64,000 nt of DNA from an uncultured Croceitalea sp. (GTDB lineage Bacteria; Bacteroidota; Bacteroidia; Flavobacteriales; Flavobacteriaceae). Positions 6,848-16,599 of the stretch are shown one piece after another. Position 1 is the first letter of the stretch, and every line of letters starts with the position of its first letter. The stretch lies in contig CANNDD010000010.1 in assembly GCA_947503285.1 (NCBI GenBank), forward strand, positions 1 to 64,000, in the 5' to 3' direction. The position numbers were made by a program, and so were the translations under genes. The notes under the pieces are model-generated. The model ran no database searches, was not told the DNA's origin, and was given only the letters and a program-made list of their open reading frames with translations.

Positions 6848-7867
6848 TTAATTACGCATTTTGCTATTCTCAAGCTCATAATCCAAAAGAACACCTTCTG
6901 AGATCCATTTGGCCAATGCCTGTCGATTATCGGGGTCAAGAATACGCTTTTGGTCTTTTTTATTTCGTATGTTGCCGATTTCGATATAGGCCATGGCCGG
7001 CAAGGTATTCTTGACCAGATACAAATTACTGCGGTCGGCAAAAGTACCTTTATAACCGCGGTTGGGTTGATAATGATTGTATTTTTTTAAAAAGGTTTGA
7101 TGTATACTCTCGGCCAAACGTTTACCATTCGCACTTTTTTCATGATGGTAAAAAAACACATCAATGTTGGTTCCTTTACTTCGGCTATCAATATGTGTGA
7201 CCAATAATCGCTGGTATTTGGAGCGGTTTTCTTTGTAAAGCTTGTTGACTGCCCCAACCCGCTGTTGCAGTCTTTCGAGTTGATTCAAAGGAATTTTCAG
7301 GTCAGGGTATGTAACCTCATCCGTATCCAAGGGCAGCACCCTCTCATTTCTTATGCCATCATCTTCATCTTGAATGATCAAAAACACTTCCGCCCCCTGG
7401 GCAATCAACTCGCGCGCCAAACGTAAAGTGATATCATAGGCATACTCATCTTCGGCTATAATGGCACCTTTGTAATCTTCAATTGCCCCGGGGTCAGGGC
7501 CGCCATGACCTGAAATGAGGTAATATACCGTACCGGCCAAACGATTACCCAAAACAGCGACTGTAGAAAAATCAGGACCAAAGATGGGATAGTTACGACT
7601 ACTTTTTAGATTACCGTCAATCGCTTTTGAAAGCGTTATCGTATCTGGCAAATAATAGGTTTGCCCAGCTTTTAAGACTTCTTCTTCACCGATGAGGTTT
7701 TTATTCGCCTCTATAAACGCCGCATAGAATTTAGAAGGGTCGATGTTATTTTTTCTTAGTAATGAATACACACCATCACCTCGAGTGGCTACGGCAGTGG
7801 CCAAAGAATCTTGACTGAACAGCTTGATAACATTAAATACGACTAAAAGGAAAACGAGTAACCGCAC
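6848..7867 (-). CDS. N-acetylmuramoyl-L-alanine amidase with N-terminal LysM-like domain
   Basis: This 339-residue exported protein has a signal peptide (about 1-18), a LysM-like stretch (about 26-75, GDGVYSLLRKNNIDP to YYLPDT) and an Amidase_3 domain (about 113-330). The zinc site is readable: His121 in SGHGGPDPGA, Glu139 or Glu141, and His225 in VTHIDSRSKG. The catalytic Glu296 sits in YIEIGN. It should cleave the amide between muramic acid and L-alanine in the periplasm. A close paralogue lacking these residues is encoded 35 bases upstream, with which it is probably co-transcribed. Confidence 0.9.
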   Translation of the reverse strand: MRLLVFLLVVFNVIKLFSQDSLATAVATRGDGVYSLLRKNNIDPSKFYAAFIEANKNLIGEEEVLKAGQTYYLPDTITLSKAIDGNLKSSRNYPIFGPDFSTVAVLGNRLAGTVYYLISGHGGPDPGAIEDYKGAIIAEDEYAYDITLRLARELIAQGAEVFLIIQDEDDGIRNERVLPLDTDEVTYPDLKIPLNQLERLQQRVGAVNKLYKENRSKYQRLLVTHIDSRSKGTNIDVFFYHHEKSANGKRLAESIHQTFLKKYNHYQPNRGYKGTFADRSNLYLVKNTLPAMAYIEIGNIRNKKDQKRILDPDNRQALAKWISEGVLLDYELENSKMRN

Positions 7868-7902
7868 TAATCTTTTTTACCTAAAAGTACTAATTGTGCA
7901 GC

Positions 7903-8823
7903 TTATTCCTCTATTTCAATGTCGGCATAATCATTCAAAACACCGCTGGTAATCATGTTAGTGAAGTCTTTTTCATTTTTACCTATCGCAATACGCTCTT
8001 CGATGTTAGGGTCTTTAGAATCCCCAATATCTATCAATGTAATGGCTGGCAGGGCATTTTTTGCAAGGTAAATGGTGTTCTTATCTGAAAACACCTCAGT
8101 ATATGTCTTACGGTCTTTCGTAATACGGTTCTCATTGAAAATATGCTGTATATTTTCTGCAAAACGCTCCCCCAATGCACTATTGTCATGGTGGAAAACC
8201 GATACATCAAAGTACTTACTATCGGTAACCCCCTTATTGAGATTGATGAGTAGAAGTCGTTGGTATTTTCCGCTGTTTTTTAAATAACGCTTATTAATCG
8301 TCTCTACATAATATCCCATTTCATGGATATTGACAGACGATTTCTTATTTTCAACGAGATAGACTTGGGCTCCATGTACCATCAATTTTTCAGCAAGCTG
8401 TTGCATGATTTCATCCTTGAGGACACTTATCTTATTGGATTCAATACTTGTTTGTTGGCCAGCCATTAAATATATGACCGCATTTTTTAGCTTCTCACTT
8501 TTGGGGGATATTTGGGCCAACTCTTTTTCAAAAAGTGATAGTTCTTTACCATTAGTGATGCTAACTGCCTTTTTTCTGTAAGAATCTGGGGTATCTGGTA
8601 TCAAATATTCACGATCTAACCTCAGTTCACTGCCATTGGTAAGGTTTTTTTCGTTCAAAGCTATAAATTCAGCATAGTGTTTCACTGGATCCAAGCCCTG
8701 TTTTCTCAATAGGGAATAAATGCCGTCACCACTTTCTGCGCTGATCTTATAAAAACCTTTCTTTTGGGCCATAGCGGAGTGAAAACAAATAAAACCGAGG
8801 ATGAAAATAAGGCTATTCTTCAT
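7903..8823 (-). CDS. Degenerate amidase paralogue (probable pseudoenzyme)
   Basis: This 306-residue exported protein (signal 1-19) matches the neighbouring amidase along its length, including the N-terminal GDGIYSLLRKQGLDP module and the C-terminal FSDKNTIYLAKNALPA segment. The zinc and catalytic residues are gone: HGG is replaced by GQQ (in YLMAGQQTS), the second zinc His by Asn (in LLINLNKG), and the catalytic Glu by Asp (in LIDIGD). The frame is intact and the protein is well conserved elsewhere, so it looks like a maintained non-enzymatic paralogue, perhaps a peptidoglycan binder or regulator of its partner. A good promoter lies just upstream at 8847-8876. Confidence 0.85.
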   Translation of the reverse strand: MKNSLIFILGFICFHSAMAQKKGFYKISAESGDGIYSLLRKQGLDPVKHYAEFIALNEKNLTNGSELRLDREYLIPDTPDSYRKKAVSITNGKELSLFEKELAQISPKSEKLKNAVIYLMAGQQTSIESNKISVLKDEIMQQLAEKLMVHGAQVYLVENKKSSVNIHEMGYYVETINKRYLKNSGKYQRLLLINLNKGVTDSKYFDVSVFHHDNSALGERFAENIQHIFNENRITKDRKTYTEVFSDKNTIYLAKNALPAITLIDIGDSKDPNIEERIAIGKNEKDFTNMITSGVLNDYADIEIEE

Positions 8824-8846
8824 AATTTAATACGCTTGTACACTAG

Positions 8847-8876
8847 CAAATATAGTATCTAATCGATGAAATGCAA
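8847..8876 (-). promoter_or_regulatory. Promoter of the amidase pair
   Basis: On the minus strand, TTG (complement of 8874-8876), 19 bases and TATATTTG (complement of 8847-8854) fit the Bacteroidota consensus. The start of transcription would lie about 20 bases before the ATG at 8823. It separates the amidase pair from the upstream Omp85 gene. Confidence 0.7.
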
Positions 8877-8913
8877 AAAAATACGATAAAATGTAAATTA
8901 TCTCGATGGCAAA

Positions 8914-10173
8914 TCAGAAGTACTGGCCAATACCAAAAACGATTCCCCTTGTGGCCTCTCTAGTGACCCCGTGCCCATAGTCTATTCTAAAGATAGCATT
9001 AAAAATGCGTTTATGGATAAATCGAAGACCGGCCCCTGGGTAAATCCTTAAATTTTGATCATCGGCAAAATCACCAAAATCGCCACCTGGGTTGCGCCAT
9101 GTACCCCCATCGATAAAAAGGTTACCCTGTAAAACGAACCAATCTTTTTCGATTAGGGTATGCCTATATTCTGAATTCAAAACAATCGCTGCGGTACCCC
9201 GATCAATCGTATTTCCCACACCGCGAATATTTAGATTATTATCTACTGCAAATGGTGCAAACGGTGTATCGATATTACTGGCTAGACCCAAGCGTAATCG
9301 GTTCGCCCAATTCCCTCTTTTCCCAAATCGTTTAAAATATAAGAAGTCATTAAATCCTATAGCGAAATCGGGTAAAGTCTGGTCTTGGCTACGTACTAAT
9401 TGAAAGTTCAACGTGCTTCTGAAGCCTGATAGGTAGTGATAATAATATTCGATTCCATTGAAATCATAGATGAACTTGTATAAATATTTGTCCACAACCA
9501 AACTTTGCGGAACGTTGGGGTCAGTGCTTCCCGATATAAAAGAATAATCTTCGGTAAAGAGGTTTAAACCGAATTCAATGCGATGCTTGAAATCAAATTC
9601 ATATAGTGCCAATAATTCAATGGATTCATTATTGTAGCGGTAATCGGCAGTTCCACCATCAAGAAAAACAGGTTCTTGGGTCGTCAAATCCTGATAACTA
9701 AAGGCCAGGCCTATTTTCGGGGTTATCAGATGCGGTGCCCGAACATTTACGCCATAAGAATTGAAAATATCATATTGATAAAAAGCCCCCAATGTGATTC
9801 CCCGACCCAAAAAATTGAACTCTTGCAACCCAACCCGGAATGCGAATTCATCATTATTCGAGGTATAAACACTCGCAAAGGGAATTATCGTGAAATTCTC
9901 TTCAACACCATAATACACATTATACTCCCCCTCTTGATCCGTTTCGAAAACCTGATAATACGCATGGGCTATACTTGGTAGCAGTTTGATTCGGTTAATA
10001 TCTTTTTCGATAAAAGAAGAGTCTAGGGCCATGCCCGGTTTTAATCGGGCGATTTTTTTCAAGAATGTCGTTTTCGTCTTTTTATTGCCCTGTATTTTCA
10101 GGTCAACGACCACGTTTTGACCATTTACCGCCAAGGCGATAAAGAACATAAAAAAAATGGAGCGCCTAAACAT
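8914..10173 (-). CDS. Small Omp85/BamA-type outer-membrane protein
   Basis: This 419-residue protein has a signal peptide (1-18), one POTRA-like domain (about 20-95, VVVDLKIQGNKKTK to GVEEN) and a C-terminal beta-barrel of about 320 residues ending in a terminal Phe (GIGQYF), as expected for BamA-assisted insertion. It is much shorter than BamA (five POTRA domains) and nearer to TamA- or two-partner-like Omp85 members with a single POTRA. Substrate is unknown. It follows the GH113-like gene after 17 bases on the same strand. Confidence 0.85.
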   Translation of the reverse strand: MFRRSIFFMFFIALAVNGQNVVVDLKIQGNKKTKTTFLKKIARLKPGMALDSSFIEKDINRIKLLPSIAHAYYQVFETDQEGEYNVYYGVEENFTIIPFASVYTSNNDEFAFRVGLQEFNFLGRGITLGAFYQYDIFNSYGVNVRAPHLITPKIGLAFSYQDLTTQEPVFLDGGTADYRYNNESIELLALYEFDFKHRIEFGLNLFTEDYSFISGSTDPNVPQSLVVDKYLYKFIYDFNGIEYYYHYLSGFRSTLNFQLVRSQDQTLPDFAIGFNDFLYFKRFGKRGNWANRLRLGLASNIDTPFAPFAVDNNLNIRGVGNTIDRGTAAIVLNSEYRHTLIEKDWFVLQGNLFIDGGTWRNPGGDFGDFADDQNLRIYPGAGLRFIHKRIFNAIFRIDYGHGVTREATRGIVFGIGQYF

Positions 10174-10190
10174 TTAGGGGCGCATTTATC

Positions 10191-11192
10191 TTAATAAGAA
10201 CCATAAAATTCCCTTATTACCTCTTCTGAAGGTTTATTTTGTGGTGTAAAGCGATTATCACCTGATCCACCAGACCTTTCGTGATGTATGAACCATTTCC
10301 AAACAAAACCGCCAGCAAACCAATCTTCGTTCCAAAACTCATCAAAAGTAACTTGGGTGGCATTTGCCTGGGCCTGTAGGTTTACATCCATTTGGTTGCG
10401 ATCTACAAGCCAAGGTTTCTTCGCGGTATAATCCATACTCCGATATCCGAATTCGGTAAAGATCACCGACCTATTTTTTTCTTCGGACAGTTCAGCAAGT
10501 TTCATTTTCCATTTTTGCCATCCACTTTTCATTTGCTCTTGGCTCGGATTTTTTTCATCTGATAATGGAAAGTAGGCATCAACACCGATGTAGTCAAGTT
10601 GTTCCCAAAATGGTGTTCTTGTATACTCGTCCCAATTAGCGGCATAAGTAAGTTTTCCTGAATATACCTTTCTAACTTTTGCGATCAGCCCATTCCAGTA
10701 ACCTGGCCGCTGCTTTACAAACTCCTCTAACTCGGTACCGATACAATAAAGCTCTGCATCCACTTCTTGGGCAAGTCTTGCATAGGTTAAAATGAAATCG
10801 GTGTAGGTAGCCTCAAACGTTTTCCAAGTACTTTCATTTTCCATACTGATATCACCTGTAAATTCACCACGCCAGACCCATATCTGGGGTTTTACCATAA
10901 TCTTGATATTATTCCCTTGCAACATCCGTACATACTGCTTGGCACCTTCAAAGGTCTCACCATACCATTGGCGATCGGTATTGAAAACCACGTTTGGTTC
11001 AGAAAGGCTTCGAAGAAAGCCAAAAGGCATCACTGCCGCATAATTTGCATTTATCTTGACGACGGGGTCAACCTGCTCTTGGGTGACTTTTTCGCGGGAA
11101 CCGACAAAACTTATTCCATTGATTTTTTCTTCGATCTGACTCTTACAAGAGAACTGGAGAAGGCATAAAAAGAGAAGCCCTAATCTTTTCAT
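10191..11192 (-). CDS. GH113-like beta-mannanase lipoprotein
   Basis: This 333-residue lipoprotein (LLQFSC, Cys16) has a TIM-barrel of the GH113/clan GH-A kind. The acid/base Glu154 is in IGTELEEF, after strand 4, and the nucleophile Glu247 is in VIFTEFGYRS, after strand 7, with WANW-like aromatic positions between them. GH113 enzymes act on beta-1,4-mannan or related chains. The assignment to a sugar is from family resemblance only. It is first in a minus-strand run with the Omp85 gene. Confidence 0.82.
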   Translation of the reverse strand: MKRLGLLFLCLLQFSCKSQIEEKINGISFVGSREKVTQEQVDPVVKINANYAAVMPFGFLRSLSEPNVVFNTDRQWYGETFEGAKQYVRMLQGNNIKIMVKPQIWVWRGEFTGDISMENESTWKTFEATYTDFILTYARLAQEVDAELYCIGTELEEFVKQRPGYWNGLIAKVRKVYSGKLTYAANWDEYTRTPFWEQLDYIGVDAYFPLSDEKNPSQEQMKSGWQKWKMKLAELSEEKNRSVIFTEFGYRSMDYTAKKPWLVDRNQMDVNLQAQANATQVTFDEFWNEDWFAGGFVWKWFIHHERSGGSGDNRFTPQNKPSEEVIREFYGSY

Positions 11193-11239
11193 AGATAAAA
11201 AATTAAGACTTCTAAAATACTTCTTTTGTGTTCTAAAGT

Positions 11240-12106
11240 CTAAAAAACAGCGCGCAAACCTATGTTAAAACTTTCACCAAGACCAGTATCCCTACCCCTT
11301 ACAAAATTGGTATAAAGGAACTCTACATTCAATTCTTTGGTCAATTGGTATTTAGCCCCTCCACCTAACGTTGTAAAATTTTGGCTAAAGTCATTTCCTA
11401 AATCTATCAGTTCGGTATGTTGCCCTAAAACCAAGACCGTAAACTTGGAACTTGGAAAATAACTCAAGAAGACCCCAGGTGTCAATCGTAGGCTATTATT
11501 TGCAAAGCTATCTTCTTCGTCACCAAAATTGAGTTCAGAATTCACCTCACTGAATATCTGCCATTTTTTTCCAGGAAACGTGTAATCATAAAAGAACCTA
11601 TTCTGCCATGTAAATCCATTTTGATCCAAAAACACGCCATTATCATCAAACTCATCACTGATGAGCGGAATCGAAAAAGCACTTAAGACTGAAAAGTTAC
11701 CGACATTTTTAAAGGGGACGAATTTAATTGCCGGTGCAAAAGAGGTCAGCCCGGTCGTTGTTCTTCGTTCGGTACTTCCATCAATCAAAACAAAATCCCT
11801 TCCGTTGGCTCGATATTCAACAATGGCACCGATATTAACCCGTCTATTGGGTGAAATTCCTGTAAAAACCTCTAAAGTAGAAGTGAAGAAATTTTGTCGA
11901 ATTCCATCCTCAGATGGAAAAGTACTCTCATTTTGAGTGAAAAAATTATTGAATAATTTAATATCCCATTGGCCTTGGGCTATCAATTTAGAGGGCGTTA
12001 AGTTCTGAATAACACTTCCTCCATCGTCGATATCATCTTGGGCAATTAGCGTAAGTGTGGACAAAAGAAGTCCAGCCATTAAAACATGGTTTTTTAAAAT
12101 TTTCAT
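11240..12106 (-). CDS. Outer-membrane beta-barrel protein (transporter-like)
   Basis: This 288-residue protein has a signal peptide (1-22) and a repeating pattern of amphipathic strands ending in a C-terminal Phe (LRAVF). This is the look of the flavobacterial transporter family (MetA-pathway phenol degradation-like barrels). No ligand can be inferred. It lies 28 bases after the DUF547 gene on the same strand and is probably co-transcribed with it. Confidence 0.75.
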   Translation of the reverse strand: MKILKNHVLMAGLLLSTLTLIAQDDIDDGGSVIQNLTPSKLIAQGQWDIKLFNNFFTQNESTFPSEDGIRQNFFTSTLEVFTGISPNRRVNIGAIVEYRANGRDFVLIDGSTERRTTTGLTSFAPAIKFVPFKNVGNFSVLSAFSIPLISDEFDDNGVFLDQNGFTWQNRFFYDYTFPGKKWQIFSEVNSELNFGDEEDSFANNSLRLTPGVFLSYFPSSKFTVLVLGQHTELIDLGNDFSQNFTTLGGGAKYQLTKELNVEFLYTNFVRGRDTGLGESFNIGLRAVF

Positions 12107-12134
12107 TTTGATTGTTTAAAGTGTTGTTGTTTAA

Positions 12135-12857
12135 TTATTTGGTTTCATTCAAGCTCCAGTTGTAAGAATAGTACCCTACTTTGGCGCCATCATCAATTTT
12201 TTCCCTTCGATATTGATTTACGAAATCGACTTGACTTTTTCCACCTTGGGTAAAATCACCTTTATACCACTCGAAAAGTTGTGAAAGCTGTACTTTATTT
12301 CCCTTGACCCTGATAAAATTCGGATTGTTCAATGATAATTCTGTTTGCTTCTGCAACTGGGCTTCTAAAGTATTTGGCAAGTACGCGCCATTAATTATCG
12401 GTGGGCAACCCAAACCAGCGCAGACCAATACGAAATGAAACCGTGCTTCTTTCGGAAATTTAGCTCTGAGCAACTTATTTTCTATATCGTTTAGGGTGAT
12501 GCTTTTACCACCAACATCATATTTTGTTTTGTCGAAAAAACCAGCTTTATCCAAAGGGGATTTAATAGGATAATTATCAACGATTCCCTTGATCACGGAT
12601 AAATTGTAGGTATTGATCCAAAAAGCTTGATACGTTTTTTGGTCATCAACCGATACCGAAATCCCTTGGGCCGTTTGTATGAGTTCGTCTAAAGCGGTAC
12701 GATCGGCTTTGATGGCTTTGTAGTCAACCTTGCCATTCTTTACGTAAGTTTTGAAAAAAGTATCTGCATCAGTAAAGAACTTTGAGGTACTTTGTGCATA
12801 CCCTATCTGAAATAAGGCTATCAAAAACAGGGCGGTCAGTGTTATTCTATTTTTCAT
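12135..12857 (-). CDS. Exported DUF547 protein
   Basis: This 240-residue protein has a signal peptide (1-21) and a DUF547 domain, shown by AFWINTYNLSVIKG around residue 82, the DIENKLLRAKFPKEARFHF stretch and the conserved CAGLGCPP motif with two cysteines near residue 145. The domain has a papain-like pattern in some descriptions but its chemistry is unproven. DUF547 genes are often seen close to the arsenosugar cassette in Bacteroidota, as recalled from annotated genomes. Here the cassette genes lie 6 kb to the left. It is divergent from the FAD oxidoreductase at 13083. Confidence 0.85.
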   Translation of the reverse strand: MKNRITLTALFLIALFQIGYAQSTSKFFTDADTFFKTYVKNGKVDYKAIKADRTALDELIQTAQGISVSVDDQKTYQAFWINTYNLSVIKGIVDNYPIKSPLDKAGFFDKTKYDVGGKSITLNDIENKLLRAKFPKEARFHFVLVCAGLGCPPIINGAYLPNTLEAQLQKQTELSLNNPNFIRVKGNKVQLSQLFEWYKGDFTQGGKSQVDFVNQYRREKIDDGAKVGYYSYNWSLNETK

Positions 12858-13082
12858 TTTTGTAAAATTTAGTTGATCAAATCTGTGGTTGAGTCGTGTG
12901 TTATTTCATTGCCCTACAGTTTTATAGGCACTTTATGAATTATTTAAGATTTCAAAAGCCTATCGTATCTTTAATATATACCCGTATATTTTTGCTTTAT
13001 TTAAATCCTTTCTAAATTATCTTTCTAGGTTAAGTTCATATCTTTAAGAACGACACAAAGCGTAACCAACATAAAGATCCAA

Positions 13083-14432
13083 ATGGAGAACATTATTATC
13101 ATAGGTAACGGAATTGCTGGCGTATCCGCTGCCAGGCACATCCGAAAACTTTCTGACAAAAGAATCATCATCGTCTCTGCAGAGACCGATTATTTTTTCT
13201 CAAGAACAGCCCTGATGTATGTATACATGGGGCATATGAAATTTGAACATATTCAACCCTATGAAAACTGGTTTTGGGAAAAAAACAGGATTGAACTGGT
13301 GCGGGCCTTTGTAAATAGTGTCGACACCGAGAATAAACAGCTACTTTTAGATGGCTCGAGGGCCCTCAAATATGATAAATTGATTATTGCCACGGGTTCT
13401 AAACCGAATAAGTTCGGTTGGCCAGGTCAAGACCTGCATGGGGTTCAAGGCTTATATTCTAAGCAGGATTTGGATCTATTGGAAGTCAATGCACCAAATA
13501 AAGAGGTATGCAAACGCGCTGTTATCGTTGGTGGAGGTTTAATTGGTATTGAACTCGCCGAGATGTTGAGAAGCCGTGACATTCCAGTGACCTTTTTAGT
13601 ACGCGAAGATAGTTTCTGGAACGGTGTCTTACCCAATGGGGAATCACAATTGATCAATGAACATATTAAGGAGCATCATATTGATTTACGTTTGGCCACC
13701 AACCTCAAAGAAATCGTTGGTGATGAAAACGGAAAGGTCAAGTCGGTCATCATTCAGGAGACAGGTGAAGAACTGGCTTGTGATATGGTCGGTTTAACAG
13801 CAGGGGTTACCCCCAATATCGATTTTCTTAAGGATTCTGATATTGAGCTTGGGCGCGGCGTCAAGGTTAATCGTCATTTAGAAACCAATGTAAAAGATGT
13901 TTATGCCATTGGTGACTGTGCCGAGCAGCATGAGGCCATTGGTAACCGTCGACCTATTGAAGCCGTTTGGTATACCGGTAGAATGATGGGGGAAACCGTA
14001 GCACAGACCATTTGTGGAAATAAGTTGGAATATAAACCTGGGCACTGGTTCAATTCAGCCAAGTTCTTAGATGTTGAATACCAAACCTATGGTTGGGTAT
14101 TCGGTGCTCGTGGCAAGCAAGATTATGAAGAGCAGTTTCATTGGCGACATGATACAGAGAAAGTCTGTGTCACCATCTCTTTTCACAAAGACACCAATTT
14201 GTTCTTAGGAATAAATACGTTCGGAATTCGAATGCGTCACGAAATCTTTGACCGATGGCTTACCGCAGAAAGGGATGTTGATTACGTTATGGAACATTTG
14301 ATCGATGCCAACTTTGACCCGGAATTTTATAGGAACTATGAAAATCAGATCGTGTCAAAATTCAATGCTGACTTTGGCAAGTCGGTCAAAACCAAAAAGA
14401 AAAGTATAAAAAGAATATTTCAATTTAGTTGA
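13083..14432 (+). CDS. FAD/NAD(P)-dependent oxidoreductase (NirB N-terminal / rubredoxin reductase-like)
   Basis: This 449-residue flavoprotein has two Rossmann motifs, IIIGNGIAGVSAAR at the N-terminus for FAD and VIVGGGLIGIELAE near residue 145 for NAD(P)H, plus VYAIGDCAEQ near residue 275, the FAD-binding C-terminal signature. The extension after about residue 330 is longer than in simple ferredoxin reductases. It is followed by the membrane ferredoxin gene, so it probably moves electrons between NAD(P)H and that protein. The A/T-rich leader contains TATTTTTG (12987-12994), a possible promoter element. Confidence 0.88.
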   Translation: MENIIIIGNGIAGVSAARHIRKLSDKRIIIVSAETDYFFSRTALMYVYMGHMKFEHIQPYENWFWEKNRIELVRAFVNSVDTENKQLLLDGSRALKYDKLIIATGSKPNKFGWPGQDLHGVQGLYSKQDLDLLEVNAPNKEVCKRAVIVGGGLIGIELAEMLRSRDIPVTFLVREDSFWNGVLPNGESQLINEHIKEHHIDLRLATNLKEIVGDENGKVKSVIIQETGEELACDMVGLTAGVTPNIDFLKDSDIELGRGVKVNRHLETNVKDVYAIGDCAEQHEAIGNRRPIEAVWYTGRMMGETVAQTICGNKLEYKPGHWFNSAKFLDVEYQTYGWVFGARGKQDYEEQFHWRHDTEKVCVTISFHKDTNLFLGINTFGIRMRHEIFDRWLTAERDVDYVMEHLIDANFDPEFYRNYENQIVSKFNADFGKSVKTKKKSIKRIFQFS

Positions 14433-14527
14433 TGGTTACTTTTTTACCGTGTTCCATTTTCTTGAATGAAACATGCCTAGCCTTTGACTTTCACCATCAA
14501 TAAAACTAAATAAACTATCAACAAATT

Positions 14528-16132
14528 ATGAGCACTTACGATAGAAGCATGGCCTTAACAGGGCAACCCCCTAAACAATTGAGCAGAAACCAAAAAATTG
14601 CAACGCTGATCGGTTTCTTTGGTCTAACGGTTATTTTATTGGCCGCATTCAATGTTAACCTACCCAATAAAGCCCTTTGGTTAAGTATTTCTTTGGGTGC
14701 AATCACGGCCGGTACAGTTTGGTTCGCTTGGGATATGTATGCAAACAAAGAACCAGGCATCAAAAATGATGGGGTATGGTTCAAATCGATATCGAGCAAA
14801 GGCTTCTGGGGATGGATGGCAGGCATTGCCCTGACGAGTTTCTACATCATTCTCTATTTCTATCCAGAATATTTGGGCCTGGTCGCAAAAGGGGATAATA
14901 AAGGGGTAATCGGTCTTTTTGACCCCCTGAGTCGTGCGTTGAGCGGAAATCCGGCCAGTCAATGGTTCGTCTATGGAACCCTTTATACCGTTGCGATACT
15001 GGCTTTCGGAATCAAGTTTTTATGGAAATACCGTCATAATCGTTACGAACGAATCCGTACCATTAGCGTGATGTTCTTTCAAACCGCTTTTGCCTTCATA
15101 ATTCCTGAGGTAATGGCTCGATTGAATGGTAGTTCAGTGTTAAATGGAGGCAGCCTTCCCTACTACGACCTCAAAAATATGTGGCCTTTGAATTATTACA
15201 ATTTTGAGGGTTACCGTATCAAAAGCTTTTTAAGCTCTGGAGACATTGGTTTCGCATTACTGATATTTGGAATAGCAACAATCTTTATAATAAGTCCGAT
15301 CTTGACCTTTAAGTTCGGTAAAAGATGGTACTGTTCTTGGGTCTGTGGTTGTGGTGGTTTGGCAGAGACTGCGGGTGATTCTTTCAGGCAACTGAGCGAC
15401 AAAACCGTAAAGGCCTGGAATATTGAACGATGGGTCGTACACAGTGTCGTCGTTTTTGTTACCTTGATGACTACCGCAGTAATTTATTCTTATTTAGGTA
15501 ATGATACCAGTAAATATTGGTTGACCAAAAGTACGTTTCTAATTAGCGTAGCCGTTTTATTAACAACGGTTTTTGCGCTGGTTATGATTTTCAAAAGAGA
15601 ACAATTACAAAAAGATGCCAAGTATGGGGCAATAGGGTACTTTGTAATCATTATGGCTTTGATAGGCATGCATTTTTTAAGTGGTGATGGTAACGTATTC
15701 CTTTTCAAATCAGAAACACTACGTAAATCGTATTCCTTTTTGATAGGAAGTATTTTTTCTGGGGTGATCGGTACCGGCTTCTATCCTATTCTTGGTAACC
15801 GCGTTTGGTGTCGTTTTGGTTGCCCTATGGCCGCGATCTTAGGTTTTCAACAACGTTTATTCTCAAAATTTAGGATAACGACCAACGGAGGGCAATGCAT
15901 TTCTTGTGGTAATTGCTCTACCTACTGTGAAATGGGCATTGATGTACGTGCCTATGCACAAAAAGGCGAAAACATTGTTCGCTCTAGTTGTGTCGGTTGT
16001 GGTATCTGTTCCGCGGTATGTCCTCGTGGAGTATTGAAGCTAGAGAATGGTCCATTAAAAGGACGTATTGATAGCAATCAGGTATTGTTGGGCAATGACG
16101 TTGACCTAATGAATTTGGTAAATCAAAAATAA
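14528..16132 (+). CDS. NosR/NapH-like polytopic 4Fe-4S protein
   Basis: This 534-residue membrane protein has about ten predicted spans. It contains two short Cys motifs of the NapH/NosR type (YCSWVCGCGG near residue 270, CRFGCPMA near 430) and two ferredoxin clusters near the C-terminus (CISCGNCSTYC and CVGCGICSAVCP). It should pass electrons across or along the inner membrane. There is no NosZ, NapA or other known terminal reductase in the window, so the acceptor is open. Its partner is probably the flavoprotein upstream; the next gene begins only 2 bases after its stop. Confidence 0.87.
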   Translation: MSTYDRSMALTGQPPKQLSRNQKIATLIGFFGLTVILLAAFNVNLPNKALWLSISLGAITAGTVWFAWDMYANKEPGIKNDGVWFKSISSKGFWGWMAGIALTSFYIILYFYPEYLGLVAKGDNKGVIGLFDPLSRALSGNPASQWFVYGTLYTVAILAFGIKFLWKYRHNRYERIRTISVMFFQTAFAFIIPEVMARLNGSSVLNGGSLPYYDLKNMWPLNYYNFEGYRIKSFLSSGDIGFALLIFGIATIFIISPILTFKFGKRWYCSWVCGCGGLAETAGDSFRQLSDKTVKAWNIERWVVHSVVVFVTLMTTAVIYSYLGNDTSKYWLTKSTFLISVAVLLTTVFALVMIFKREQLQKDAKYGAIGYFVIIMALIGMHFLSGDGNVFLFKSETLRKSYSFLIGSIFSGVIGTGFYPILGNRVWCRFGCPMAAILGFQQRLFSKFRITTNGGQCISCGNCSTYCEMGIDVRAYAQKGENIVRSSCVGCGICSAVCPRGVLKLENGPLKGRIDSNQVLLGNDVDLMNLVNQK

Positions 16133-16134
16133 CA

Positions 16135-16599
16135 ATGTCCCGCTTTCTTATCTTGCTCTTTTTGTGTGCTTCACTGGGTAAATCGTATCACAGGGAATTT
16201 TATGAAAATGGACAATTGAAGGCACAAGGCTGGAAAAAGGGGGACTCAAAGGAAGATTTTTGGAAATTTTACTACGAAAATGGAAAAATCAGTGAACAGG
16301 GCCATTTTAAGGATAATGTCAAAGTTGGCTATTGGTACGCTTATGATAAGACTGGAAGGTTAAAAAGCGAAGGCCACTTTGATGAGGGCAATAAAGTAAA
16401 CTGGTGGCTATTCTATGATGAAAATCAAAAAGTCGACCACAAGTGTCAATTAAAAGACGGCATTAAAAACGGGTATTGCCTGAAATATAGAAACGAAGAG
16501 TTAAAATCTGCGGAGAAATATAAAAATGGAAAAAAGATAAAAGAATGGTTTAGCTTTAGCAGCTTTAAAAAAGAGAACAAACTCTCCAATCTTAAATGA
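16135..16599 (+). CDS. MORN-repeat protein (YwqK-like)
   Basis: This 154-residue protein is built from about five MORN-type repeats (YENGQLK.QG, YYENGKISEQGHF and so on) after an N-terminal export signal. Such proteins are often labelled YwqK antitoxins, but no toxin gene is adjacent, so that label says little. It begins 2 bases after the ferredoxin gene and overlaps the next glycosyltransferase by 4 bases (ATGA), which shows tight coupling to both. A scaffold role is plausible but unproven. Confidence 0.8.
   Translation: MSRFLILLFLCASLGKSYHREFYENGQLKAQGWKKGDSKEDFWKFYYENGKISEQGHFKDNVKVGYWYAYDKTGRLKSEGHFDEGNKVNWWLFYDENQKVDHKCQLKDGIKNGYCLKYRNEELKSAEKYKNGKKIKEWFSFSSFKKENKLSNLK

Noticed and set aside
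16135-16599. MORN-repeat protein as antitoxin of a toxin-antitoxin pair
   Set aside because: No toxin-like gene is adjacent; the YwqK name is a family label only.
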